Positions 34,742 to 42,030 of a stretch of 64,000 bases of DNA are shown here, piece after piece (positions within the stretch are counted from its first letter, which is position 1; each line of letters opens with the position of its first letter). The stretch comes from Dehalococcoidales bacterium. GTDB taxonomy: Bacteria > Chloroflexota > Dehalococcoidia > Dehalococcoidales > UBA5627. A model generated the notes under the pieces. The model saw only the letters and a list, made by a program, of their open reading frames with translations, did no database searches and had not been told where the DNA came from. A program made the position numbers and the translations under genes. The stretch spans positions 198,005 through 262,004 of the forward strand of contig JBBAED010000002.1 of NCBI GenBank assembly GCA_041656115.1, in the 5' to 3' direction.

Positions 34742-35152
34742 TCAAAAGCTCGTGTTTTTGGACTTGAATGAATAGCAATACCCACCATGTATATTCGCCG
34801 ATGATTCTAAGGTACACACAGAATCTTTGAAATACAAGCAATCAATACAATTGCTTTCTATAAACTTTTGCATACGGCTAACCGGAGATTTTTTGTTATC
34901 CATTAAGGCAAAAATGAGGATACTTATAGGAGTAATTATACCCATTAACATATAGGCTTTAGAATACCCTTTCAATTCTGCCCAGAGATAAAAACCGTAA
35001 ATGGAAAGGGATAATCCGACAATCCAAAGTAAGTAAAGTAAGAGTGGGGGTTCAATTCCAACAGATATTGAGAAATTGGTCACGATGACAGAAAATGACC
35101 AAATCAACCAACCAAAAAGTACCGATAATGTCCTTTTAACGGTAGTCTTCAT
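34742..35152 (-). CDS. Uncharacterised three-helix membrane protein with Cys-rich tail
   Basis: A 136-residue protein with three membrane helices (about 7-28, 34-55 and 68-85). A C-terminal soluble tail carries four cysteines (CIDCLYFKDSVC and GGYC), which could bind zinc or form disulfides. No family is recognised. The ribosome site before ATG 35152 is poor. The 275 bp downstream of it (34467-34741) holds nothing I recognise. Confidence 0.55.
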   Translation of the reverse strand: MKTTVKRTLSVLFGWLIWSFSVIVTNFSISVGIEPPLLLYLLWIVGLSLSIYGFYLWAELKGYSKAYMLMGIITPISILIFALMDNKKSPVSRMQKFIESNCIDCLYFKDSVCTLESSANIHGGYCYSFKSKNTSF

Positions 35153-35183
35153 GCCTCATAGTTTGTAATACTGCCATTTATTT

Positions 35184-35257
35184 TGGCTGGGGATAGAGGA
35201 TTCGAACCTCTCCACGCGGATCCAGAGTCCGCTGTCCTACCACTAGACTAATCCCCA
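35184..35257 (-). tRNA. tRNA-Gln(CTG)
   Basis: The minus strand starts TGGGGATTAGTCTAGTGG. The anticodon stem GCGGA/TCCGC encloses CTCTGGA (anticodon CTG). Acceptor TGGGGAT/ATCCCCA has discriminator G, and CCA is encoded at 35186-35184. Confidence 0.93.
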
Positions 35258-35395
35258 GTACGCCAAAAATTATATCACGGAGAGGATTTGAAGGCAACGT
35301 TTGAATTTCCCTCTGGGGGTATAGGTAAATTTTTTGTAATTTTTAATTTTGGCAACAATTCCCTCTCAATTTATGTTATATTATTCTTGGGAGAT

Positions 35396-36097
35396 ATGAA
35401 ATTGAACATTCCGAAAGCCAGTAATAAATGTATCGCCGTTAAATTCAAAAACGAAGCCCTTTTCAAACTGGCGATAACGCACAGTTCTTATGTCAACGAG
35501 TATCCGGCGGTTGCACCCGAATCCAACGAAAGGTTGGAATTTTTGGGAGATGCAATATTGGATGTGGTTATTGCCGAAGAGTTATATGCCAAGTATCCCC
35601 AATATACCGAGGGAGAGCTCTCCGCACTTAGAGCGGCATTGGTCTGCACCTCGACACTCGCAGAAATTGCCCAAAAATTAGAACTTGGGGATTGCCTTTT
35701 ACTCGGCAAAGGGGAAGAAACCAGCGGCGGACGGCATAAAGAAGCTAACCTTGCCGGCTCGTTTGAAGCAGTTGTTGCGGCGATCTATCTGGACCAAGGG
35801 TGGGAAGTAACGCGCGGTTTCCTTTTGAAGCTTTTTGAGACGGAAATCGAAGCCCGCAGTAAAACCGATAATTGTGCTGATTACAAATCTCGCTTGCAGC
35901 ATATTTTTCAATCGCGCACCGGCAAAAACAAAGAAACCCCCGCATATTACATAGTTGATGAAAGCGGCCCCGACCACGATCGGATTTTTACGGCGGAAGT
36001 AAGAGCCGGTAACACCCTGCTTGGGCGAGGAACCGGAAAAAGCAAAAAGACGGCCGAAACGGAAGCCGCTCGCATCGCACTCAAAAAGCTAAAATAA
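35396..36097 (+). CDS. rnc: Ribonuclease III
   Basis: A 233-residue endonuclease for double-stranded RNA (rRNA maturation and mRNA decay). The catalytic signature ERLEFLGDAILD (about 43-54) and a second acidic segment (AGSFEAVVAAIYLDQG) are followed by a dsRNA-binding domain (about 160-233: DYKSRLQHIFQSR ... GKSKKTAETEAARIAL). ATG 35396 is chosen because GGGAGAT precedes it and residues upstream are not conserved. It is followed by a small basic gene and acylphosphatase on the same strand. Confidence 0.95.
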   Translation: MKLNIPKASNKCIAVKFKNEALFKLAITHSSYVNEYPAVAPESNERLEFLGDAILDVVIAEELYAKYPQYTEGELSALRAALVCTSTLAEIAQKLELGDCLLLGKGEETSGGRHKEANLAGSFEAVVAAIYLDQGWEVTRGFLLKLFETEIEARSKTDNCADYKSRLQHIFQSRTGKNKETPAYYIVDESGPDHDRIFTAEVRAGNTLLGRGTGKSKKTAETEAARIALKKLK

Positions 36098-36159
36098 CTT
36101 TACAGCTAAAATTTGATTTGATAAACTTTTTTAACGGTTAATTATAAAGGAGGAGATTG

Positions 36160-36303
36160 ATGGGAAGAAGGGATATTCGACACCATGAAACCAAAAAACC
36201 TAAAAAAGATACCAAAAAGTCCGGCGTTTCAGAGATGCTGGAACAATCACCGGTTGTTGATGTAATTAAAAAGAAGAAACGCAAGGAAGATGAAGAAGAC
36301 TAA
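36160..36303 (+). CDS. Small basic protein of 47 residues
   Basis: It starts MGRRDIRHHETKKPKKDTKK and ends with a run of Lys and acidic residues (KKKKRKEDEED). An excellent AAAGGAGGAG ribosome site lies before ATG 36160. It is highly charged and probably disordered, with a short hydrophobic patch EMLEQSPVVDVI. A role in RNA or ribosome binding is possible from composition but not shown. It lies between rnc and acyP, 62 bp after rnc. Confidence 0.65.
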   Translation: MGRRDIRHHETKKPKKDTKKSGVSEMLEQSPVVDVIKKKKRKEDEED

Positions 36304-36320
36304 GGTTTTCTAAATGTATA

Positions 36321-36614
36321 ATGGCTAACACGGCTGATAAGGTTTCCGCAAGGGTTTTTGTATACGGGCGGGTTCAAGGAGTTGGGTTTAGAGACTTTGC
36401 GTATCGCGGTGCCCAAAAAGAGAGTTTAACCGGATACGTTAAGAACCTGTCTGATGGCAGGACCGTCGAGGTTTATGCCGAAGGCACAAAAACACAGCTT
36501 GAAAAACTTATCAGCCAACTTAAAACCGGCCCCCGTATGGCAGTTGTGGAAAAATTAACAACGGATTACGGGGATGCCGCAGGCAGTTACACAAACTTCG
36601 AAATCAGATATTAA
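36321..36614 (+). CDS. acyP: Acylphosphatase
   Basis: A 97-residue alpha/beta enzyme that hydrolyses acyl phosphates such as carbamoyl phosphate. The active site is GRVQGVGFRDF, with the phosphate-binding Arg, and the conserved Asn is in YVKNLSDGRTVEVYAEG. The length is typical. The ribosome site is weak, and ATG 36321 is 17 bp after the small basic gene, so coupling is plausible. Confidence 0.93.
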   Translation: MANTADKVSARVFVYGRVQGVGFRDFAYRGAQKESLTGYVKNLSDGRTVEVYAEGTKTQLEKLISQLKTGPRMAVVEKLTTDYGDAAGSYTNFEIRY

Positions 36615-36664
36615 ACCCCGCCCCACTCGTGCTAACCGCATTTCCGCAAGCCAAAAATGACTAT

Positions 36665-37396
36665 CTATAAATCAAGATCGGCTGCAGACTCCTTAATTAA
36701 ATCCAAATAGTTTGTTTTAATCCCCAGCGTATGCGAAATTTCAAGATCGATGTCATGCAAATCGCCCATAAAGATCTTGCCGCATTCTTCTATTTCACCC
36801 TTAGCCGGTTCGTCTTTGGTAATAAATTTCTGGCGCGCTTCAACAATCCCCAAATCAAACGGCATCGTAAAATAGAGGTCCGTAATTACTTTTTCAATCC
36901 CCAAGTTGTAAAGGTCACGCCAACCGCCGCCGGAACCGTATTTCTTGCTTGGCAAAAGGCTCAACAAATTCATAATGCTTAAATGACCAAACCCGTTTAC
37001 AACTTTCAAAGGCGAAACGGAAATCAGATAATCACTTGATAAAACCACATTGGGAATCCAAAAAGTCGGCACTGCCAGCGGCTTAATAAGCGGGTTATCG
37101 ACTTCAACCCAAACACAATCGTTAACATCAAGCGTAATTATCCTCGGAAAATCGTAACCCAACGATTGGTAAATCGGGGCAATCGGCGCACCGTTCGGCG
37201 TTCCGTCCAAAATCAGGATATCGGCATCGGAAACCTTTCGTATCCCTTTTATAATTGTAGCCATCATTTCGCGGCTGGTGGTTACCGGATATGAAACCGG
37301 ATATCCGGCCATTGGTTTTATCAAAACACGGCGAGCCCTCGACAACATTGACGGCGCCTTAAAAACAAAATCGGAATTATTATAAATCAAACTCAA
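36665..37396 (-). CDS. DUF362-like protein
   Basis: A 243-residue protein with RRVLIKPMAGYPVSYPVTTS near the N-terminus, then ADILILDGTPNGAP, a pattern of the DUF362 family (often iron-sulfur-associated proteins). Here no Cys cluster is present, so it is a short member without ferredoxin parts. The function is unknown. The likely start is TTG 37396, three bases after AGGAG; TTG at 37390 has better spacing. It converges with acyP and has a long upstream leader region. Confidence 0.65.
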   Translation of the reverse strand: MSLIYNNSDFVFKAPSMLSRARRVLIKPMAGYPVSYPVTTSREMMATIIKGIRKVSDADILILDGTPNGAPIAPIYQSLGYDFPRIITLDVNDCVWVEVDNPLIKPLAVPTFWIPNVVLSSDYLISVSPLKVVNGFGHLSIMNLLSLLPSKKYGSGGGWRDLYNLGIEKVITDLYFTMPFDLGIVEARQKFITKDEPAKGEIEECGKIFMGDLHDIDLEISHTLGIKTNYLDLIKESAADLDL

Positions 37397-37794
37397 TTTC
37401 TCCTATCAGGTAAAATAAAAAACCACATACCAGTTATGAGAAATCCGGCAGTAGATTACAGTAAAACTTACAGCAAAATCACGCTCCCCTAATAACCTTA
37501 AAAGTAGCGCTGACTTTAACAAGAACCGGGTGCAACCTCTAAAACGGACACACCGATAATTTCGTTTAATATACCTACAAGCCCCTAACGGGCGAAATAA
37601 CCGGATCACTCAATTATTGCTAATTAAAAAACAAACAATCTAAAACTCAACTCCTACACTGACTACTTCAATAATAAAGATAGAGCAGGACTTTTCACCC
37701 CGCAAATCCCTATTACTTATTTTACCACTCAAGTCAAGTCCTTTTTCAAGCCCTAAACGCTTATTTTAGCACTAATTTTAAAATAGTTGTATTT
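37397..37794 (-). other. AT-rich intergenic region between the DUF362-like gene and thiL
   Basis: About 400 bp without a gene that I can support on either strand. On the minus strand a TTGACT near 37730 could start a long leader for the DUF362-like gene. No tRNA, known riboswitch or clear terminator hairpin is recognised. Confidence 0.4.
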
Positions 37795-37822
37795 TTGTCA
37801 GTATATTTGCACGTGTTATAAT
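37795..37822 (+). promoter_or_regulatory. Promoter of thiL-tsaE-tsaB
   Basis: TTGTCA (37795-37800), a 16-bp spacer and TATAAT (37817-37822). The thiL ATG begins seven bases after the -10 box, so the transcript is probably leaderless. Confidence 0.6.
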
Positions 37823-37828
37823 TGCAAT

Positions 37829-38824
37829 ATGGAAATAAAAGACTTGGGCGAGTTTAATTTAATTGATAAAATAGCCGAGCTGATTCAAAAGGATTCAACC
37901 GCAGCGGATGCAAACCTGATTTTAAATATAGGTGATGATACCGCCGCTTGGAAGAATAAAGACGCAATGAGCCTAATAACAGTTGACTGCTTGGTTGAAA
38001 ATATCCACTTCAGAACCAAAAACACCACTCCCAACGCACTGGGATGGAAGGCACTCGCCGTTAGCCTCAGCGATATCGCCGCAATGGGTGGTATCCCCAA
38101 ATATGCACTGTTTTCGCTGGCCTTGCCCGCAGAAACGGAAACCGAGTATGTTTTAGATATCTACAAAGGAATTTTGGAACTTGCCAACAAATTCGGTACA
38201 AAAATTATAGGCGGGAATATCAGTAAAGCCCCTTTACTTTTTATTGATTCGGTTGTGTACGGTGTTAGCGCCGACCCTAATGTTATGTTAACTCGTTCAG
38301 CAGCGAAACCCGGCGATTTAATTGCCGTTACCGGCGATTTGGGCGCGGCCGCCGGCGGACTGAAAATAATTGAAGATAACCTTACATTTGCAGATGAAAT
38401 AAAAAAACCGCTTACAGAAGGCCTTAATCAGCCCTACCCCAGAATAAAGGAAGGGCAAAAACTGGCAGCCGGCGGCGTAAAATGCGCCATGGATTTAAGC
38501 GACGGCTTGGTTATCGACCTTGGGCATATCTGTAAAGCAAGCGGCGTGGGGGCAATAATAGAAATTGAGAGCATCCCCATTCACCCGGAGTTAAAGGCCG
38601 CTTTCGGAGAAAACGCAATCGATTTAGCGCTTTCGGGGGGCGAAGATTACGAATTGTTATTTACCGCCGAGCCCCAAGTTATTGAAAAGATAAAAAAACA
38701 GACGGATTGTCGAATTACGGTTATCGGTAAGATTATTGCCGATGACAACCGCCAAATAAACTTAACAGACAGTACGGGTGAAATTTATACCCCGCCGAAT
38801 AAAGGATGGAACCATTTTGGATAA
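37829..38824 (+). CDS. thiL: Thiamine-monophosphate kinase
   Basis: A 331-residue enzyme that phosphorylates thiamine monophosphate to the active cofactor. N-terminal LGEFNLIDKIAELI is followed by the ATP/metal motif LNIGDDTAAW, then VDCLVENIHFR, WKALAVSLSDIAAMGGIP and the late SGGEDYELLFT. The frame stays open upstream, but ATG 37829 lies seven bases after a TATAAT box and matches the family N-terminus. It overlaps the start of tsaE. A thiE gene lies near the end of the window. Confidence 0.95.
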   Translation: MEIKDLGEFNLIDKIAELIQKDSTAADANLILNIGDDTAAWKNKDAMSLITVDCLVENIHFRTKNTTPNALGWKALAVSLSDIAAMGGIPKYALFSLALPAETETEYVLDIYKGILELANKFGTKIIGGNISKAPLLFIDSVVYGVSADPNVMLTRSAAKPGDLIAVTGDLGAAAGGLKIIEDNLTFADEIKKPLTEGLNQPYPRIKEGQKLAAGGVKCAMDLSDGLVIDLGHICKASGVGAIIEIESIPIHPELKAAFGENAIDLALSGGEDYELLFTAEPQVIEKIKKQTDCRITVIGKIIADDNRQINLTDSTGEIYTPPNKGWNHFG

Positions 38825-39302
38825 TAAATCAAAGCGCGAACTTATAATGATAAGTAAGTCTCCCGAAGAAACCGTTAGCTTGGGTAAAAAAATCGGAGAG
38901 CTTGCGGAGGCGGGAGACATTTTTCTGCTTAGCGGGGCTTTGGGGGCGGGAAAAACCTGCCTGACACAGGGGATTGCTTACGGTTTGGATATTAACGAAT
39001 ATACGCTAAGCCCTTCTTTTGTATTGGTACGCGAATTGTACGGGCGGCTCACCTTATACCATCTGGATCTTTACAGGCTGGAAGATATCGATGAAATTGC
39101 CAATCTCGGGCTTGATGATTACCTTTACGGGAAAGGCATTTGCACAATAGAATGGGCCAACCGCAGTATGTCGCTTTTCCCCGATGAACACCTCGGAATC
39201 GAAATAAACTATTTGGATAATAATCAAAGGCAAATTATACTTAGAGCATACGGCGAAAGATATAATCGGCTGATTAACGAATTGGAACACCGAACGGAGT
39301 AG
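38817..39302 (+). CDS. tsaE: tRNA threonylcarbamoyladenosine biosynthesis ATPase TsaE
   Basis: A 161-residue P-loop protein with Walker A LLSGALGAGKTCLTQGI (about 36-50), LSPSFVLVREL and the acidic LYRLEDIDEIANLGLDDYL segment. It works with TsaB and TsaD to make t6A37 in tRNAs that decode ANN codons. TTG 38817 overlaps the last codons of thiL; ATG 38847 is an alternative. tsaB follows 3 bp downstream; tsaD is not in the window. Confidence 0.92.
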   Translation: MDNKSKRELIMISKSPEETVSLGKKIGELAEAGDIFLLSGALGAGKTCLTQGIAYGLDINEYTLSPSFVLVRELYGRLTLYHLDLYRLEDIDEIANLGLDDYLYGKGICTIEWANRSMSLFPDEHLGIEINYLDNNQRQIILRAYGERYNRLINELEHRTE

Positions 39303-39305
39303 ATA

Positions 39306-40010
39306 ATGCATTTAGCAATTGATACATCAACAGATATTGCCGGGATTGCAATAGCGGACGAATTAAATATATTATCGGAACTTACCTGGAATTGCGGGCA
39401 AAACCATTCCGTCCAGCTAATGCCCCGTATTACACAATTAATGGGTAAAGCCGAGATTAAGTTTGAACAACTTAACGGGGTTGTTGTAGCTATCGGCCCC
39501 GGCAGTTTTAACGGTTTGCGTGTCGGGGTCAGTACCGCCAAAGGGATTGCATACGGATTGGGGATTCCGCTCGTCGGAATAAGCACCCTCGAGGTAACCG
39601 CATACGGGTACGGTTTTAGCGATCTGCCGATATGCCCAATTATAAATGCGGGAAGAACCGAGGTTGCCGCGGCGTTATTTCGCCAAATTGATGGCGACTG
39701 GCAAAAATTAACCGCTGAGCATATTACAACAATCCCCGAATTATGCGAACAAACAAATTCAAAAACCCTATTTTGCGGAGAACTTAAACCTGCTGCAATT
39801 GAGGAATTAATACAAAAATTGGGCGATAAGGCGCTAATCCCCTCCCCCGCCGTGCGTTTGCGCCGCCCGGGTCTTCTTGCCGAGCTGGGGTATCGCAAAC
39901 TCGAATCCGGTAATTATGATGACGCAGCCTCTTTGCAACCGATTTATTTAAAAAAGCCGCCGATTACACAGCATAAAAATATGACTCCTCAAGCGGAAAG
40001 CGAACTCTGA
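39306..40010 (+). CDS. tsaB: tRNA threonylcarbamoyladenosine biosynthesis protein TsaB
   Basis: A 234-residue ASKHA-fold protein. LAIDTSTDIAGIAI (about 3-16) and VVAIGPGSFNGLRVGVSTAKGIAYGL (about 60-85) are the family signatures. It is the scaffold partner of TsaD in t6A synthesis. GGAGTAG precedes ATG 39306. It follows tsaE at 3 bp and is the last gene of the thiL-tsaE-tsaB unit. Confidence 0.94.
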   Translation: MHLAIDTSTDIAGIAIADELNILSELTWNCGQNHSVQLMPRITQLMGKAEIKFEQLNGVVVAIGPGSFNGLRVGVSTAKGIAYGLGIPLVGISTLEVTAYGYGFSDLPICPIINAGRTEVAAALFRQIDGDWQKLTAEHITTIPELCEQTNSKTLFCGELKPAAIEELIQKLGDKALIPSPAVRLRRPGLLAELGYRKLESGNYDDAASLQPIYLKKPPITQHKNMTPQAESEL

Positions 40011-40092
40011 TTTTCGCAATTTGAATATTAACCTCAAAATATAGAATAATAGACAGATACAATACGATAATAAATTAAAAAGAAGGATGGAA

Positions 40093-40515
40093 ATGGTAGA
40101 AAGATCACTGATTCTTGTTAAACCCGATGCAACCGAAAGAGGGCTGACGGGTGAAATCATCAGACGTATTGAGGATGAATCCTTAACGTTAATCGGCATT
40201 AAGATGCTGCATATGGATATGGCACTTGCCGAAAAGCACTACGCCCCGCACAAAGAGAAACCCTTTTTTAAAGACCTTACCGCATATATCAGCTCCGGCC
40301 CGATTGTAGCGGCGGTATTTGAAGGCGAAAACGCAGTTGAAGTTATCCGCAAAATTATGGGCGCCACCGACCCCGCTAAATCCGCAGAAGGAACTATCAG
40401 AGGAGACCTTGGAATAGATATCGAACACAACTCAATCCACGGCTCCGATTCGGTTGAAACAGCGAAAAACGAGATTAATCTCTTCTTCTCAAAAGACGAA
40501 CTCTTTAGCTGTTAA
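40093..40515 (+). CDS. ndk: Nucleoside diphosphate kinase
   Basis: A 140-residue enzyme exchanging gamma-phosphates between nucleotides. ERSLILVKPDATERGL is at the N-terminus and the active His is in HNSIHGSDS (about 116), the usual NxxHGSD signature. ATG 40093 is preferred over ATG 40087 because AGAAGG lies directly before the latter, where it could only serve the former. It converges with rsfS, separated by 2 bp. Confidence 0.95.
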   Translation: MVERSLILVKPDATERGLTGEIIRRIEDESLTLIGIKMLHMDMALAEKHYAPHKEKPFFKDLTAYISSGPIVAAVFEGENAVEVIRKIMGATDPAKSAEGTIRGDLGIDIEHNSIHGSDSVETAKNEINLFFSKDELFSC

Positions 40516-40517
40516 AG

Positions 40518-40862
40518 CTATTGAATCCGAATTATCGGATTTGCTTGTTTCCAAAGCTCATCAAGTCTGTAATACTCTCTCTCTTGGGGAGAGAGTATAT
40601 GGACGATGACATCGTTATAGTCCACCAACACCCAGCCCGATTCGGGGGTCCCTTCCCTGTGCAGCGGATAGACGTTTTCCTTTTTCAAAAGGCTGATTAT
40701 TTCTCCGGCGAGGGCATCTATTTGTCTTTCGGAATCACAACTGCAAAGCACAAAATAATCGGCAAAGCCGCATATTTCCTTTACATCCAATAAACTGATG
40801 TCAATCGCTTGCTTATCGCTGGCGATTTCCACTATTTTTCTTGCTAAATCTATACCTTCCAG
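40518..40862 (-). CDS. rsfS: Ribosomal silencing factor RsfS, probable CTG start
   Basis: A 114-residue protein of the RsfS/Iojap family that binds L14 and blocks subunit joining. Family signatures are ISLLDVKEICGFADYFVLCS and GWVLVDYNDVIVHILSPQEREYYRLDELW. The first ATG/GTG-type start (GTG 40832) has no ribosome site and would remove the first ten residues of the conserved helix. CTG at 40862 is six bases after a GGAGG (40869-40873) and gives MEGIDLARKIVEIASDK, which fits the family N-terminus. A CTG initiation codon is therefore proposed. Confidence 0.9.
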   Translation of the reverse strand: MEGIDLARKIVEIASDKQAIDISLLDVKEICGFADYFVLCSCDSERQIDALAGEIISLLKKENVYPLHREGTPESGWVLVDYNDVIVHILSPQEREYYRLDELWKQANPIIRIQ

Positions 40863-41021
40863 TTGCGGCCTCCAAAAAAATTGATATCGTATGATTTATT
40901 ATAACACAAACAAAATAAACCTCGCAGAAGCGCATTAACTTTATTATCAAGAACCACGTTTTCGATAAAAGTACGAGTGTTTTGCCGAAAACCGACGATG
41001 ATATGTTATACTGTTATCATT

Positions 41022-41867
41022 ATGTCTAAATTATTATTCGGAACAGCGGGAATCCCTTTAAGCACACCGAAGGCCCCAAGCGGTGAGTTACAAACCGTTA
41101 CAGGCATTGAACGGGTGGCGGAACTGGGATTGGGGTGTATGGAACTTGAATTTGTTAAACAGGTTTACATCACCAAAGCCAATGCCGAAAAAGTCAGAGA
41201 AGTTGCCGCCGCAAACGGGGTAGCTCTGTCGGCGCACGCCCCCTACGCCCTTAATTTTAACGCCAGAGAAACGCAAAAAATCAGAATCAGCCAAAGCTAC
41301 CTTTTCAGTGCGGCCGAAATCGCCTATTTATGCGGTGCCAAAAGCGTTATTTTCCACCCGGCTTATTATATGGGAGACCCACCCGAAAAGGCTTACCAAA
41401 CAGTTAAAACAGCTCTTTCCGAGGTGCTGGAAAAAATGGACGAAAAGGGCGTTAAGATTGATTTAAGACCCGAGGTCAGCGGTAAAATCAGCCAATTCGG
41501 CACAATTACCGAAATTGCCAACCTTTGCTCCGAACTGCCTAACACCAAGCCTTGCATCGATTTCGCCCACTGGCACGCGCGCACCGGCGCCTACAATTCG
41601 TATGCGGAATTTGCATCCATCCTCGATGAATTGGTATCGACACTCGGAAAAGAGTCTTTAAACGATATGCATATCCACGTTTCGGGAATCGAATACACCG
41701 AAAAGGGCGAAAGAAAACATCTTCCTTTTGAAGAAGCGGATATGCAATACACGGAACTGCTCCAAGTTTTAAAAGATTACAATGTCAGCGGTCTGTTAAT
41801 CTGTGAAAGCCCGATAATGGAAGAGGACACTCTTCTTTTGAAACAAACCTACGAATCCTTAAAATAA
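41022..41867 (+). CDS. TIM-barrel protein of the AP endonuclease 2 (Nfo-like) superfamily
   Basis: A 281-residue protein with LLFGTAGIPLS at the N-terminus, then ALSAHAPYALNFNA, SVIFHPAYYMG, IDLRPEVSGKISQFG, PCIDFAHWHAR and MHIHVSGIEY. This order of His, Glu and Asp ligands is that of the endonuclease IV family, which uses three zinc ions to cut DNA at abasic sites. A sugar isomerase in the same superfamily is possible, but these motifs are closer to Nfo. The frame is open to 40977; ATG 41022 lies ten bases after a TATACT box. Confidence 0.8.
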   Translation: MSKLLFGTAGIPLSTPKAPSGELQTVTGIERVAELGLGCMELEFVKQVYITKANAEKVREVAAANGVALSAHAPYALNFNARETQKIRISQSYLFSAAEIAYLCGAKSVIFHPAYYMGDPPEKAYQTVKTALSEVLEKMDEKGVKIDLRPEVSGKISQFGTITEIANLCSELPNTKPCIDFAHWHARTGAYNSYAEFASILDELVSTLGKESLNDMHIHVSGIEYTEKGERKHLPFEEADMQYTELLQVLKDYNVSGLLICESPIMEEDTLLLKQTYESLK

Positions 41868-42030
41868 AATTATTTTAAGCGCTAACTTATCGGCCGCTAT
41901 TCCGTTATAATTTATGTGTGACATCATTTCTGCTATAATGTAGGATACATGTAATATTTTTATTTCCTGAGCTCCCACTAAAATGACTAAAGCAGTCACC
42001 GATTTTTTATTATATTTTTCGAGGTAAATT

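Noticed and set aside
40569..40600. Strong hairpin ATACTCTCTC/GAGAGAGTAT downstream of ndk
   Set aside because: It lies inside the rsfS coding region and has no T-run; the sequence encodes a conserved RsfS segment (LSPQEREYYR).
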